A stretch of DNA of 64,000 bases, from NCBI GenBank assembly GCA_030248215.1, contig JASANG010001414.1, forward strand, positions 62,001 to 126,000, given 5' to 3'. Source of the DNA: Enoplolaimus lenunculus. Taxonomy: Eukaryota > Nematoda > Enoplea > Enoplida > Thoracostomopsidae. Below are positions 12,301-21,900 of this stretch, piece after piece. Position 1 is the stretch's first letter; every line of letters begins with the position of its first letter. The notes beneath the pieces are model-generated. The model made no database searches. It had not been told where the DNA came from and worked only from the letters and a program-made list of their open reading frames with translations. Made by a program: the position numbers and the translations under genes.

Positions 12301-15125
12301 CTCGAAGCTATAATCTCTGGAAAAGAAAAACTCTTACAACCACATGTCAATGTGTACAAGTGATTGGAAAAGAACTTTTTTCTAGTATACCTCTGCAGTT
12401 TGAAATGTTGCTCCCAGCTTAACATAACTAGTCTAATTAAAACCACTCACTAAAACGTGCCAAACATTTTCGTTAGCGCCTTCAAACGAGCAGAATCTAA
12501 TAGAAACACCCAACAGACCTTGACCACCCCAATTACGTGAAGGAGTTATCTGTGTTTCTCGCACTGTTTGCGATTTACTATTATAAACTGTTATTTTCAA
12601 CGGTTTGTCAGTATAATTTTTCAAATAATCTTTGAACGTATCATCGTCTTTGTCCTAAAATATTAAATTTAAAAATTCAAAGTTCTGAAGCCATTCAGTA
12701 CATAATGAAATTCTAATTATATATTGCAGCTATGATCGCAAAAATGAAATTTAACATGTAATGAATATACTTTTAAATTTAAATTTGACGTTTAAAACAG
12801 CAAATAATTCAATATCCTGCCACTTCACTGACTAAACAAAATCTTTGAAAATATATGTTTTCTTAAACGTCGAAGTATGTATACGGAAAAGATACGCTGC
12901 ACTAAGCTGTTGCACATGTCGAATTGAGCAGGGATGGGTGGTCTCAGTTAAAAAACGAGACTGAGACCGAGACTAACTACCGACACCGGCCATAAAAAGT
13001 CTCGGCCTGGGTCAATTTTTGGTCATCACCGTAAAAAATTAAAATTTTCAAAATAAATTATTGAGCGAAGCGAAGTTCGGAGTTTCGCGAAGCGTTTTAT
13101 GTTTTGTACTTGGGGTCGAAAGGTGGATATGCGTCCGTCCGTCTGTCCGTCCGAAAAGAATCTCAGGATCCGCTGAACCGATTTTGACAAACTTTTTTGT
13201 TTGAAAGCCAATTATCTTGGGGTGTTAACCTCGCGTTGGAGTTTTAAAAGTGCAAGCCGTTTAGTAGCTACAGGCTAATTTGCATAATTTATTAAGCCTA
13301 AATTAGGACTTTCCACAATATTTCACTAATTATTACAGTTAGAAGCAATCTAATATTAGAAATAAAGGTTTTTGGGTGCGAGGAATCTGCGTAGACTGTT
13401 TACAAACCTCCAAAACCGATACTTGAGCAGCTAGCTAATAGATAATTTGCATATTAGTATAGTTTATAAGCCTAAATTAGGACTTTTTAAGTATTTCATA
13501 ATTATTATGGTTAAAAGCAAAAATTGAAAAAAAGGGTTTTTAGGTGAGGAGTTTGAATAAATAGTTTACAAACATCCAAAACCGATAATTGAATAGTTAG
13601 CTAATGGCTAATTTGCATATTAGCTTAATTGACAAGAGAAAATTAGGACTTTTTAAATTATTTCAATAATCCTTAGGGTTTACTGAAGGTTTTTTTGGTG
13701 CGAGGAATCTGAATAAATTGTTTACAACCCTCCAAAACCGATAATTTAGTAGCTAGCTAATAGATAATTTGCATATAAGCATATTGATAAGCCTAAATTA
13801 GGCGTTTTTACAATGTTTCACTAATTATTAGGTTAAAGAACTAATTCACAAAAGGGTTTTGGGTGGAGGAACTAATAAATCACCTACAAACCTTTAAAAG
13901 CGATTATCGAATAGTTAGCTAATGGCTAATTTTCATATTTGCTTAATTGACGAGACAAAATTAGGACTTTTTAAATTATTTTAATAATTATTAGGGTGGC
14001 TGAAGGGTTTTTGGGTGCGAGGAATCTGAGGAAATTGCTTAAAAACCTCCAAAACCGATATATGAATAGTTAGCTAATAACTAATTTGCATATTACCTTA
14101 ATTGCAGCTTACATGTGTTCGAGCTTCGCTCAATAAATGTAGTCCCACTACGACTGGTTTCTAATGGGCTCTTCGCAGTTTTTTGTGTTTTTCATAGTTG
14201 TTTTGTGTTTTTCAGAACATCTGCTTATAATTATTGCATAACTATGAAAATTCATAGATTCACAGCGGAATTTTATTTATCAGATATCACTTACTACAAT
14301 ATAGTGGTATATTTGCTGAATTATCAACGTCCGGTCTCAGTTCCATAAACCTCCAAGACCGAGACCAAGACTCCCATCCCTCGACTTGACCACATAAAAG
14401 CATAAACATGAATTACCAAACGTTGATTTTCAACAGCTACAATAAAATCGAAGAACGCTTCAAGCCCAGCACCTTCTCCCGGAGAACCATCTTGAACCTA
14501 CATCCAAATAAAACTAGTTTCCTTTCATATCTGATTTACAGCCTAACAAACTCTGTGGAACGGTTTAAAATTCACAGAAAAATAAATACATAAATAAATA
14601 AAATATATATTATATATCAAGGTAGTATATTTCATTAAACAAATTTCTGCAATACAACTCTGATCCGAGTGCAAGCTATGTCACGTTACTAACGTTTTCT
14701 ACGCAGGCATAACAATATCAGGGTATATATCAGGGATATATCTAGTTCCGGTTTAATATCCGACATCCGTATACGGAACATAAAAACGTTTTAGAGTGGA
14801 AATACTAGGTATGTTTTGTGACTGCATTTCCGAGAAAGTTTAGTAGCTTAAGTTTTTGACACTGAAGTAAAATGAAAAATCCAATATACATTTGCACCAC
14901 TCAAATATAAGGAAGTGTCCATACCAAAATTTTAGCCCATGCCGACTAGCCTACTCTTACTTTGAAAACGTGCCGATGCCGAACCGATGCCGATTTCAAT
15001 TTTTATTCGGTCGATGTTTTCACTTTTAGTTATTGAGTTTGAAATAAGTCACGATCACTCACCCTTAAAACATGATAACCCTCCGATCCACCACCGGGAA
15101 TTGGAACACTTTCACTTGAACCCAT
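6321..15125 (-). CDS. GORASP2: Golgi reassembly-stacking protein (GRASP55/65 type), frame problems in middle
   Basis: A myristoylated peripheral Golgi protein with two PDZ-like GRASP domains and a Pro/Gln-rich tail, which tethers cisternae. Exons (minus): 15125-15063 ([13 protein letters not shown], myristoylation Gly2), 14497-14417 ([20 protein letters not shown]), 12654-12451 ([20 protein letters not shown], the GRASP signature), 12037-11951 ([20 protein letters not shown]), 11326-11224 ([14 protein letters not shown]), about 9390-9307, 9034-8911, 7936 or 7944-7723 (poly-Gln), and 6658-6365 or to the stop at 6321 (Pro-rich). The first four join in phase 0, and 7723 joins 6658 in phase. The exon for the distal part of PDZ2 (about 11625-11515) is recognisable only as fragments spread over all three frames, and the exon near 9390 also needs a frame change. 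The gene identity is firm; whether this copy is intact is not. Confidence 0.88.
7046..7625. mobile_element. MITE-like element, ACCGGATATCC family (I), degraded
   Basis: Begins AGGGATCGACCGGATG and carries several ACCGGA/CCGGAG motifs near 7055-7125, then CCGGTAGG and GGATACG near 7545-7575, and ends near TGATCCCAG. The start matches the better preserved relative at 29074 (CAGGGATTGACCGGATATCC). It lies in an intron of the Golgi stacking gene and contains a separate inverted-repeat element at 7203-7405. Confidence 0.45.
7203..7405. mobile_element. Short TIR element (MITE), 203 bp
   Basis: Perfect 15-bp terminal inverted repeats: ACCCGAATAAGAGGG at the left end and its complement CCCTCTTATTCGGGT at the right. 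There is no coding capacity. It is nested in the degraded CCGG-motif element around it. No clear target-site duplication was seen, so the superfamily is unassigned. Confidence 0.7.
9570..10030. mobile_element. CCGGAT-motif MITE (family I) with a TACTTAAG-family fragment inside
   Basis: Starts near ACAGGATATTAATTTTTTACCGG (9578) with AACCGGATG just inside, and ends in AATATCCGGTATCCGG near 10037. Within it, 9780-9862 carries tandem TACTTAAG-type motifs and ends AAACCCAGCC, matching the element near 60500-60865. Both are degraded; boundaries are approximate. Confidence 0.4.
10034..10307. mobile_element. ATTCCG-motif MITE (family C)
   Basis: Begins GGGTGTAACCGGAATTCCGATT and repeats ATTCCGATT-type hexamers to about 10130. 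The following stretch (GCGTACTTGTTGTGATATG, then TCTGCATCATTTAT) matches 63185-63270, where the same hexamers occur, so this is a dispersed family. The right boundary is approximate, because the next element begins at 10308. Confidence 0.5.
10308..10685. mobile_element. GGAACC-motif MITE (family A)
   Basis: Begins CAGGGTGCAACTGGAAC and carries ACCGGAACCAGAACCGG just inside. The stretch TGAAAAATACATGGCACCG and the following ATTCATTTTAATTTAC match the complement of 63340-63475. A matching run of CCGGAATTTTTAATTCGGG lies near 10640-10665. The right end is not sharply defined. Intronic in the Golgi stacking gene. Confidence 0.5.
10742..11133. repeat. Foldback element with ~110-bp inverted arms
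   Basis: Left arm about 10793-10903 and right arm about 11020-11133 are imperfect inverted copies: both hold GGTATTACCAAGAGT (or its complement), GATCA, GTGTGCAA, GCGTTGC and TTTTGGCC, in mirrored order. A second, perfect 22-bp inverted pair (positions 10742-10763 and 10825-10846, core GAATGTACCCAGTTGCA) overlaps the left arm. A third copy of the arm sequence lies at 23930-24030. No coding capacity. Confidence 0.65.
12929..14382. mobile_element. GAGACC-motif MITE (family B), interrupted by another repeat
   Basis: Left end CAGGGATGGGTGGTCTCAG with GAGACTGAGACCGAGAC just inside. Right end has ACCGAGACCAAGACTCCCATCCCT. The same ends occur on the intact element at 25884-26547. Flanks GAATTGAG and GACTTGAC match at 6 of 8 positions, consistent with a worn 8-bp target-site duplication. 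Most of the interior is a later insertion of repeat family J (about 13058-14160). It lies in an intron of the Golgi stacking gene. Confidence 0.7.
13058..14160. repeat. Family J repeat with ~200-bp internal tandem units
   Basis: Starts ATTGAGCGAAGCGAAGTTCG, then a GTCCGTCCGTCTGTCCGTCC tract near 13130-13152. About four degenerate ~200-bp units follow, each holding CCAAAACCGATAATTG, AGTTAGCTAATAGCTAATTT and GGTTTTTGGGTGCGAGG. It ends CGAGCTTCGCTCAATAAATG, then GTCCCACTACGACTGGT. The two ends are near-complements (GAGCGAAG / CTTCGCTC). Related copies lie at 37930-38565, 41461-42073 and 42226-42345. Palindromic ends plus a minisatellite core resemble non-autonomous Helentron-type elements, but that is only a suggestion. 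Confidence 0.65.
14720..15030. repeat. Degraded MITE fragments (ACCGGATATCC and GCCGAT motif types)
   Basis: Around 14735-14790 the sequence reads AGGGATATATCTAGTTCCGG and then TCCGACATCCG, like the start of the element at 29074. Around 14938-15012 there are CATGCCGACTAGCC and GTGCCGATGCCG, the motif of the elements at 59816 and 61502. Both are partial. They lie in the first intron of the Golgi stacking gene. Confidence 0.4.
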
Positions 15126-15562
15126 GTGATTTTTATTTCATGAATAAAATTTAAAATATTAGTTAGATATTATGGCGAAATATATATAACGTACATACGT
15201 TTTCTAAAACTGTAAACTACGCAGCTGCGATAATTTTAACTAGTAATAAAATATAAGAATAGTTAGATAATATAATTATGTGCCGAGTACTGGTTATCAT
15301 TTCTTCATTCGTTCTATATGGGAATTTCACTTGGCAAATTTATTTTTCTCGGCAAAAATATTGTCACCGAACATTTTTCAAACACCTAGCAATTGATCGA
15401 AAAGCGTAGAAATTTAGCGACAGAACCTTAGAAGGTGCTTGTTCAGCAAAATATTCGAACAAATTTCGCTACTAATCAAACCGAGACTATTAGTGACTAA
15501 ATTCTGCATGCCGAAATTTTCATGCCAAAGCGAACGCCACTATATACGTAGTGAGTGCATAA

Positions 15563-15923
15563 TAGGGTGGCACTAAATCCACGAGTTGACCGAATCCGTA
15601 TTCGAATCCATTTCTAATTTGCCGAATTTGAATCCGAATCTTACATGTTGGAAATTTCAGTAATATCTATAATTTGTTTCAGAACATCAAAGCAGTGCCA
15701 GCCGTATAACTTCTAAACGTTAACATATTTCATCTCCAACGTCAATTTTGAGATTTGTGACCCGAAACAAAAATTTTTTGCAACCAAACAAGATATTTAA
15801 AATTTTTGTTGCTCAAAAATAAAAAAAATATTGCCAAACATTGTTGGATTCTATTTTTTTCACAACGGAATCCCAACCACAAATTTTTGCCGAATTCGAA
15901 TCCGAACCTTTGTTGCCACCCTG
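15563..15923. mobile_element. GAATTCG-motif MITE (family F), 361 bp
   Basis: Inverted ends AGGGTGGCA and TGCCACCCTG. Just inside the left end are ACCGAATCCGTATTCGAATC and GCCGAATTTGAATCCG; just inside the right end is TGCCGAATTCGAATCCG. Flanking octamers GTGCATAA and TTCCATAA match at 6 of 8 positions. A relative in opposite orientation is at about 24485-24840. No coding capacity. Confidence 0.7.
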
Positions 15924-16059
15924 TTCCATAACCTTTCTGAAGAAAAAATGTTGGAGGCTCTAGTCTGTTCTTTCAAAGAACGAGCACTAAATTTACTTCA
16001 TATACTCACACATACGAATTAATGACAATACTGCTAAAGACAGCGAAAAATTCATACGT

Positions 16060-16165
16060 ATCGAAAATTCAATGAAATGTAATAGACATCCGTTTATGGT
16101 GAACGTTGAGCAGAAAAACATAGCTGGTTTATTTCCGTTGGTCTCGGTTTTCGCAAAAATTTGAT
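16060..16165. repeat. Dispersed repeat shared with 46325-46415
   Basis: About 100 bases align with the Axin intron at 46325-46415, including AGACATCCGTTTATGGTGAA versus AGACATTCGTTCATTGTAAA, then CAGAAAAAC and CCGTTGGTCTC versus CCATTGGTCTC. The family is not identified. Read on the minus strand both give similar peptides, FFCSTFTINGCL and FFCPTFTMNECL, so an eroded coding origin is possible but unproven. Confidence 0.5.
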
Positions 16166-17855
16166 ATATATTCGACTTTGCGCGACCAGGATATTTCAAA
16201 ATATATACCACTTACCAATGGTTCGAAAGTTTTTAATTTTTATCCAAATTTTACCCTAACACAACGGGGGCTTGGCACCCAAAATTTAGTCGTCAGAAAC
16301 CGCACGTGTTGAAAAAACAGTTTCCAGAAATAATTATTTCATTTATTATTACCATACATGGTTAAAATGAAATCGCTAGTATGGAATTATGTCGTCCAGA
16401 CAATTCAAATTATAACCTATTTTTACACTGTAGTTCAGTCTAGGATGTTTTAAAAGCAATAATTTGATGTTATTTAGGATTTGAGTGCTCTAGTAAATGT
16501 CACCACATGCAATTCCCGCTTGTCTACTTTGGTTCAACAGCACAGAAAAACAACAATTTGGCATAAATTTTTAACTATTGAAATGATTCCTTGGACCTGC
16601 TTACCACGAGTATAAGAGAAGCTACATATTTTGCAAAATTCGAAGACCTTTTACATTCTGCTAAAATTTAGACCTTATTCGTGCTTACCTGCGATCTTTA
16701 AAATGGCGGTAGTTATAGGTAACCAGGGTGAAACATATAGATATATTTGCTGTTCTCTTGATATGGTAAAGTCCTTTGTTTTTGTTTGAGCCGGAAAAAG
16801 CGAATGTCCACCCTCTTTCACTCTAGAAAAGCATGCTAGTATTACACCACTCGGTCGAGCGCAACAATTTCTTAAGAAGAGTGTTATGTTCGAATGGCAA
16901 AGCGTCCGATAGAAGATATTTGGCAACAGAAACCACTTTGAACTAGCCTTAGCACATGTTCCACGTTCGGAACTCCTAGCTATGTAGTTTATTTGCGAAT
17001 CATACATAAACTATTTTCAAACGTGTCACAAATGTACACGCTTTTCCGGAGGTATTAAATTATGTGTTGTGTACAGGCAAACAATTGGTTGAAATGCATA
17101 TGAGCAACTACTTGCAAATACGTCCTTTGTGTAAGCACAGGAGACATATTTGTCTATTAAGTGCAAATGTTGAATTGCACTGTATTGTATATTTGCCGGC
17201 AGCATACGTGTCGACATAGCTTGGATGAGAAAATCAGTTGAATGGGCGGACTATATGGCGCGGTGACAGAGGGTTGTTAGGGTGCAGGTGAAGTTGATCC
17301 CGTGTACGCTGTTTTAAGCTGTTCAGTTAAGGCTGATCGGTTTTACTTACTACAATCCGCATTGTTAGACAAATTAGTTAGTGTAGCAATCCTGCTCAGG
17401 TAGCTGGTGGGCTTTTTAAGATAATAGTACAATGTAGGCGGTAAGATGAGCCAATTTAATATTAACAGAAAAAAGGCAAAATTGATTAACGCCAATAAAA
17501 TATATTATATGAATGATAATAATATATTTCATACAATTTTGCTTCAACTTTCTCTCCGACAAATTGTTTACTTCCGGTTTCATATGAAGTTCAAAATATA
17601 GGAACCCATGTCTACAAGGTTTGCTTAGAGACGGGAAAAATCAGATACTATAATGTTAAATTCGCAAATTTTGCATTAAACATTGCCAATTATTTGTCGG
17701 TAGCTCTTTCTCGCATGTATAAAATTAGACAGTGGAAGGAACATTAAATGCTACTGACTTTTGATTTAGAACTGAAGCTGACCCTTCCTAAACATGGGCC
17801 CGTGTTAACCTCGCTACCGTCCAAAATTCCACCATCCCCTCACAAGAACTTGAGG

Positions 17856-18150
17856 TAAGGGGAAGGCGGAATTTTTAATATCGGAATACGGTCGAAGGTG
17901 GGATTTTGGGATTTCAGGATAAGGTCGAAGATGGATTTCGGGATATGGTCGAAAATGGGGTTTTGAGATTTCGGAATATCGTCGAAGGTGGGATTTTGGT
18001 TCAGGATACGGTCGATAGTGGTATTTTGGGATATTGTCGAAGGTGAAATTTTAGGATTTCAGGATATGGTCGAAGGTGGGATTTTAGGATTTCGGGATAT
18101 GGTCGGAGGTGGGATGTTTCGAATTGGATATGGTCGAAAGTGGGATGCTC
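17856..18150. repeat. Degenerate minisatellite, ~30-40 bp units
   Basis: Roughly eight units built on GGATATGGTCGAAGGTGGGA followed by TTTTGGGATTTC. Unit length and sequence drift. It lies between the Golgi stacking gene and the second LINE copy, and opens a short artefactual minus-strand ORF (18001-18186) with repeated HLRPYPEILK peptides. Confidence 0.8.
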
Positions 18151-18241
18151 CTGAAGCATACGCCTAAGATTTAGCCAAAGGGTCATTTAACACTTAATCT
18201 GTGTTTTTAAACCATCTAAGATTTAGTCCAAGGGTCATTTA

Positions 18242-18553
18242 CAACGTGCAACCGGAATTCCCGTTCCGGCATAGAAACCCGGTATTTTTCACTATCCGGT
18301 TCCGGAAAAAATCCGGTATTTTTTCACCGGAATTTTCCGTATTGAGAAATTTTCTCATTCGAAATGTAAAAAACTGACATATATTATGCAAACTTATTTT
18401 TCTAAAACTGTCTGAGCGTTGTTTGCACCGTTAAAAGCGATAAAATAGCGTTAAAATGAATTTTTTGCTAACAAGAATTTTTTGTTTTTCGGTTCCGGCT
18501 CCGGTATTTTTTAACTTTCCGGTTCCGGTATTTTATAACCCCGTTGCACCCTG
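18242..18553. mobile_element. GGAACC-motif MITE (family A), complete, 312 bp with 8-bp TSD
   Basis: The left end (CAACGTGCAACCGG) is a slightly worn CAGGGTGCAACCGG; the right end is CCGTTGCACCCTG. Flanking octamers 18234-18241 and 18554-18561 are both GTCATTTA, a perfect 8-bp target-site duplication. Clusters of CCGGTTCCGG, CCGGAATT and CCGGTATTTTT lie just inside each end. 8-bp duplications with C(A/T)GNG-type ends are characteristic of the hAT superfamily. No coding capacity. Confidence 0.85.
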
Positions 18554-18739
18554 GTCATTTAAGATCTAAGCTTGGTTTAAACCAAATCCTATTCCTAAAG
18601 CCTTTATGCCTTGCTATATGCTGTTCTTGTCAAGCCCAGGCCTAAGCTTAAGCCTAAGTCTATTTGGCTACGGCACCTCTAAAATTTACATCTAAGCTTA
18701 CGCCAGACCCTACGCCTAAGCGCCTAATTCTATTTACGC

Positions 18740-18905
18740 TATTTTATCGCGTATGATGTAAACGCACCAGGTTGCCAAAATTCTGAATCAAACACATTGA
18801 AAACTTTGGCAATACACGCTCAGACAATTGTAATAGCAAAATTGCGGTGAAAAAATACCGGATTTATTACTAGAACCGCATAGGGAACACTACCGGAACC
18901 ACAGT
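18740..18905. mobile_element. Family A MITE fragment, left side of an element split by LINE copy 2
   Basis: Matches internal and terminal sequence of the element at 34258-34698: GGCAATACACGCTCAGACAA and GGTGAAAAAATACCGGATTT are shared. It stops at ACTACCGGAACCAC where the LINE 3' tail begins. The other end of the element (ACCGGCTGCACCCTG) is found at about 22242, on the far side of the LINE. Confidence 0.65.
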
Positions 18906-21900
18906 TTAAGTTTAAGTCCGAAGCGCTCGTTTGCCGAACACCCCGGGTTTTATTAAAAGGATAAACCACATTTACATCAACGAAAGCAATTATATAAACC
19001 AAAGAAGGCAACAACATATTATCATAACATAACAAAGGTCCTTGAAAATTACCCATTATTCTACTCTGCTTGCAAGGATATTATTCAGAGCAAATATGTT
19101 AAAAAGCACACAAGAAACCTAGTTTCAAAACAAACTACAAATCAGGTACGCTGAGAAAAAGACATTCGAAAACCCAGCATGCTATCATTCTGTCGGGTTA
19201 TTGTTCCAAAAACCTTAAAAAAACATTCTTCTTTTAGATACAGCTTAAGTTTGCACAAATTTCTATAAACATTTTCCTGAAAAACATCAACAACACAGAC
19301 ATTTTCATTGTTAAACTCGAGTTTACATCGAGCACTCCATATTGCCAATTGTGCATGTTGGACGATGAAATTAAAAGCTATTCTCTTTAATGGGTCGTGA
19401 ATATTTCGTCCCAAAATTAAATCCGAAATCGTTATTTCATTTACTCCAGCTACCTGTTGCAAAAAGGGAGTAATGAAAAAACTAATTTCTTGCGCCCGCA
19501 AACAATAAATAAACACATGAACATTATCCTCCCGCACTTCAATTCCATCCAAATAACAAAACGAACATATATTTGTCCCATCTGTAAAATGACTAGTGCG
19601 GTGATTAGTATACAATGACTTGTGTCTTAACCTAAAATGGACGTCTCGCGCAGAGCCGTCAACATATTTCGCTTTTGCCCATATCCATGATCGCTCGACA
19701 AAAATAGGTTCAACTCCTAGCTCGTCTCGCCAAAAAACATGTTTAGGATGCATGAGTCCTTTATACACAGCGTGTATCCACATTTTATACAATTTATTTG
19801 CCGACACTGTTTTTAAGGATAACTTTTCGCCAAAAAACCAACAAAAATTTCCATCCATTTTAAAAGATGACTCAATCATTGCAATCCGTATCTCTTTATA
19901 TAACTCCGGTACATCAATGCGTCTCAGTTGACGTTTAGTCGAAAACTGAACTTGCCGAAAGAAATGTTCGAAACATCTCTTCCAACTCACAACTTCGGTA
20001 CCTCTTAATATTCGAATATAAAACATTAAACGATTCACTTTCAGTCTGACAAAAATATTTGGGAAATTTATCCCGCCGTGACTAGGTTGTAAAAACAGGA
20101 TATCCCTTCTAATAATACTAGCGGTGGACGGGTACCACAACCACTTATAAACCACATTGATAGTTTCCTTCACTAGTTGCTCAGGGGGTGTTACTAATTT
20201 TATCAAATAATTAAACATACACAAAAAATAAATGTGAACAAGATGGATTTTTCCAAAAACAGAGATACCTCGGGGCGGTATTCGCTGTTCAAGACTTGCA
20301 ATTGCTTCATAGCACTTTATCCAATTTTCAGGAACATCGAGTCCCTTTGAATCAAACCAAAGGCCATAAATTTTCACTCTTTCAACAATAAAGCGTGCAT
20401 ATTGATGGGGTACAAGTGCGTTCCTTAGATCGCCCATTAATAGTATCTGTGTTTTAGTTTCCTTTAGTCGGCTGCCAGAGGCCTTTTGAAATTTTTCAAA
20501 AACATCAAAAACCACACTTATATCTGAAATCCTACTTAGAAAAATATTAGTGTCGTCGGCAAACTTAGTCACTCGGGTGTTAATGCCGTATAGTGGTATC
20601 CCCGAAATTCTTGAAGTTATTCGAAGATAATGAGCTACCACTTCCGCTGTTATGACATATAATGACGGCGATAAGGGACACCCTTGTCGAATTCCACGGA
20701 AAACATGAAAAAATTCTGACTTAAAACCATTAACTATAACAGATGATCTTGTACATCCGGGTTTATAAATACATTTGATCATGTTTAAAAAGTTTTCGCC
20801 AAAATTCATGACCCTAAGTGTCTCAAAAATAAATGACCACTCCACCAAATCAAAAGCGGCTTTGTGATCAACTGATAGCAGCAACGCCTTTGCGTTGCTT
20901 TCATTGGCATAATGAATAACAGACATGACATGTGCAACACTGTCTTGGATAATTCTGTCGGGAACCGAGCTTGTCTGATCCGGGTGGACTAAAGATTTCA
21001 TGACCGATTCTAATCTTTTTGCCAAAACTTTCGTAAAAATCTTATAATCTATATTCAGCAACGTAATTGGCCGCCAATTATCGCGACACGTTTTCCTTCC
21101 ATTCCCTTTATATAATAGGGTAATAACACCATCATATGCGGAGAAATTGAGCTTAAGATCATCCAAGAACGCGTTATACATTTTACACAAAAATTCAGAT
21201 AATATTCCACAAAACAGCCAATAGAATTCAACAGGAATACCATCGTATCCCGGCGTCTTTTTACCCTGCATAGATTTAATAGCGCTCGCTATTTCAACTG
21301 ACGTAATGGGTCCCTCTAAAGTATTTTTTTCCACCTCACTCAACTTGGAAAGACCATTTTGTGCCAGAAAAAAAGTGAGATCTTCTCCGCTTATCCCTTC
21401 CGATCTGAATACGTTGGAATACTGCTCAGTAATTTCACCTAGAACTGCATCTGAGTCTGTTACTAACGTGCCATCAGACCTTTCGATCGAGCTTATATGC
21501 CTGGCTTCCCAGTTCTTACGTTGAAGAGACTTGACTGTTGCTAAAGAGGCGTTGTCATTTACCTCACTACCGTAGTACGTATTATGCCTGCAAGAAGCAA
21601 TATAAAATGCATTCAATAATTCGATTTCATTTTTTAGCTTTTTAAGACCCGATCTGAGATTCGGATTGTTTGGATACTGTCCTATCAGCATTTGTACATT
21701 AATAACTTGGCTCTCTAATGATTTCCTCAACATGTCGCGTTCCTTAGCTTTATTTTTACCCAACTTTACAAAGAAGGTTTTAACATCAGCCTTAAATACT
21801 TCCCACATCATAGAAAACCCTGTGGAAATGTTCATTAAATGTTTGAGCCGCGTTAAAACAAAGGTCTGTACGCCGACTTCACCCAAAAGCATTGTATTCA

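Larger units (their letters stand above)
15126..18241. other. Intergenic, upstream of Golgi stacking gene; repeats, no gene seen
   Basis: Contains the GAATTCG-motif MITE (15563-15923), a dispersed repeat (about 16060-16160, related to 46325-46415) and a minisatellite (17856-18150). Minus-strand ORFs at 16675-17007 (110 aa) and 17026-17217 (63 aa) lack recognisable motifs and are not called as genes. The promoter of the Golgi stacking gene should lie just above 15125, but no TATA box or other element is convincing. Confidence 0.5.

Noticed and set aside
16675-17217. Minus-strand ORFs of 110 and 63 aa upstream of the Golgi stacking gene
   Set aside because: No recognised motif, no splice sites that join them sensibly, and no repeat or conservation clue; length alone is not enough in AT-rich DNA.
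18560-18760. GCCTAA/TAAGCC-rich stretches (also at 22260, 23230 and 49690) as telomere-like repeats
   Set aside because: The unit drifts constantly and never forms a clean hexamer array; treated as low-complexity sequence.
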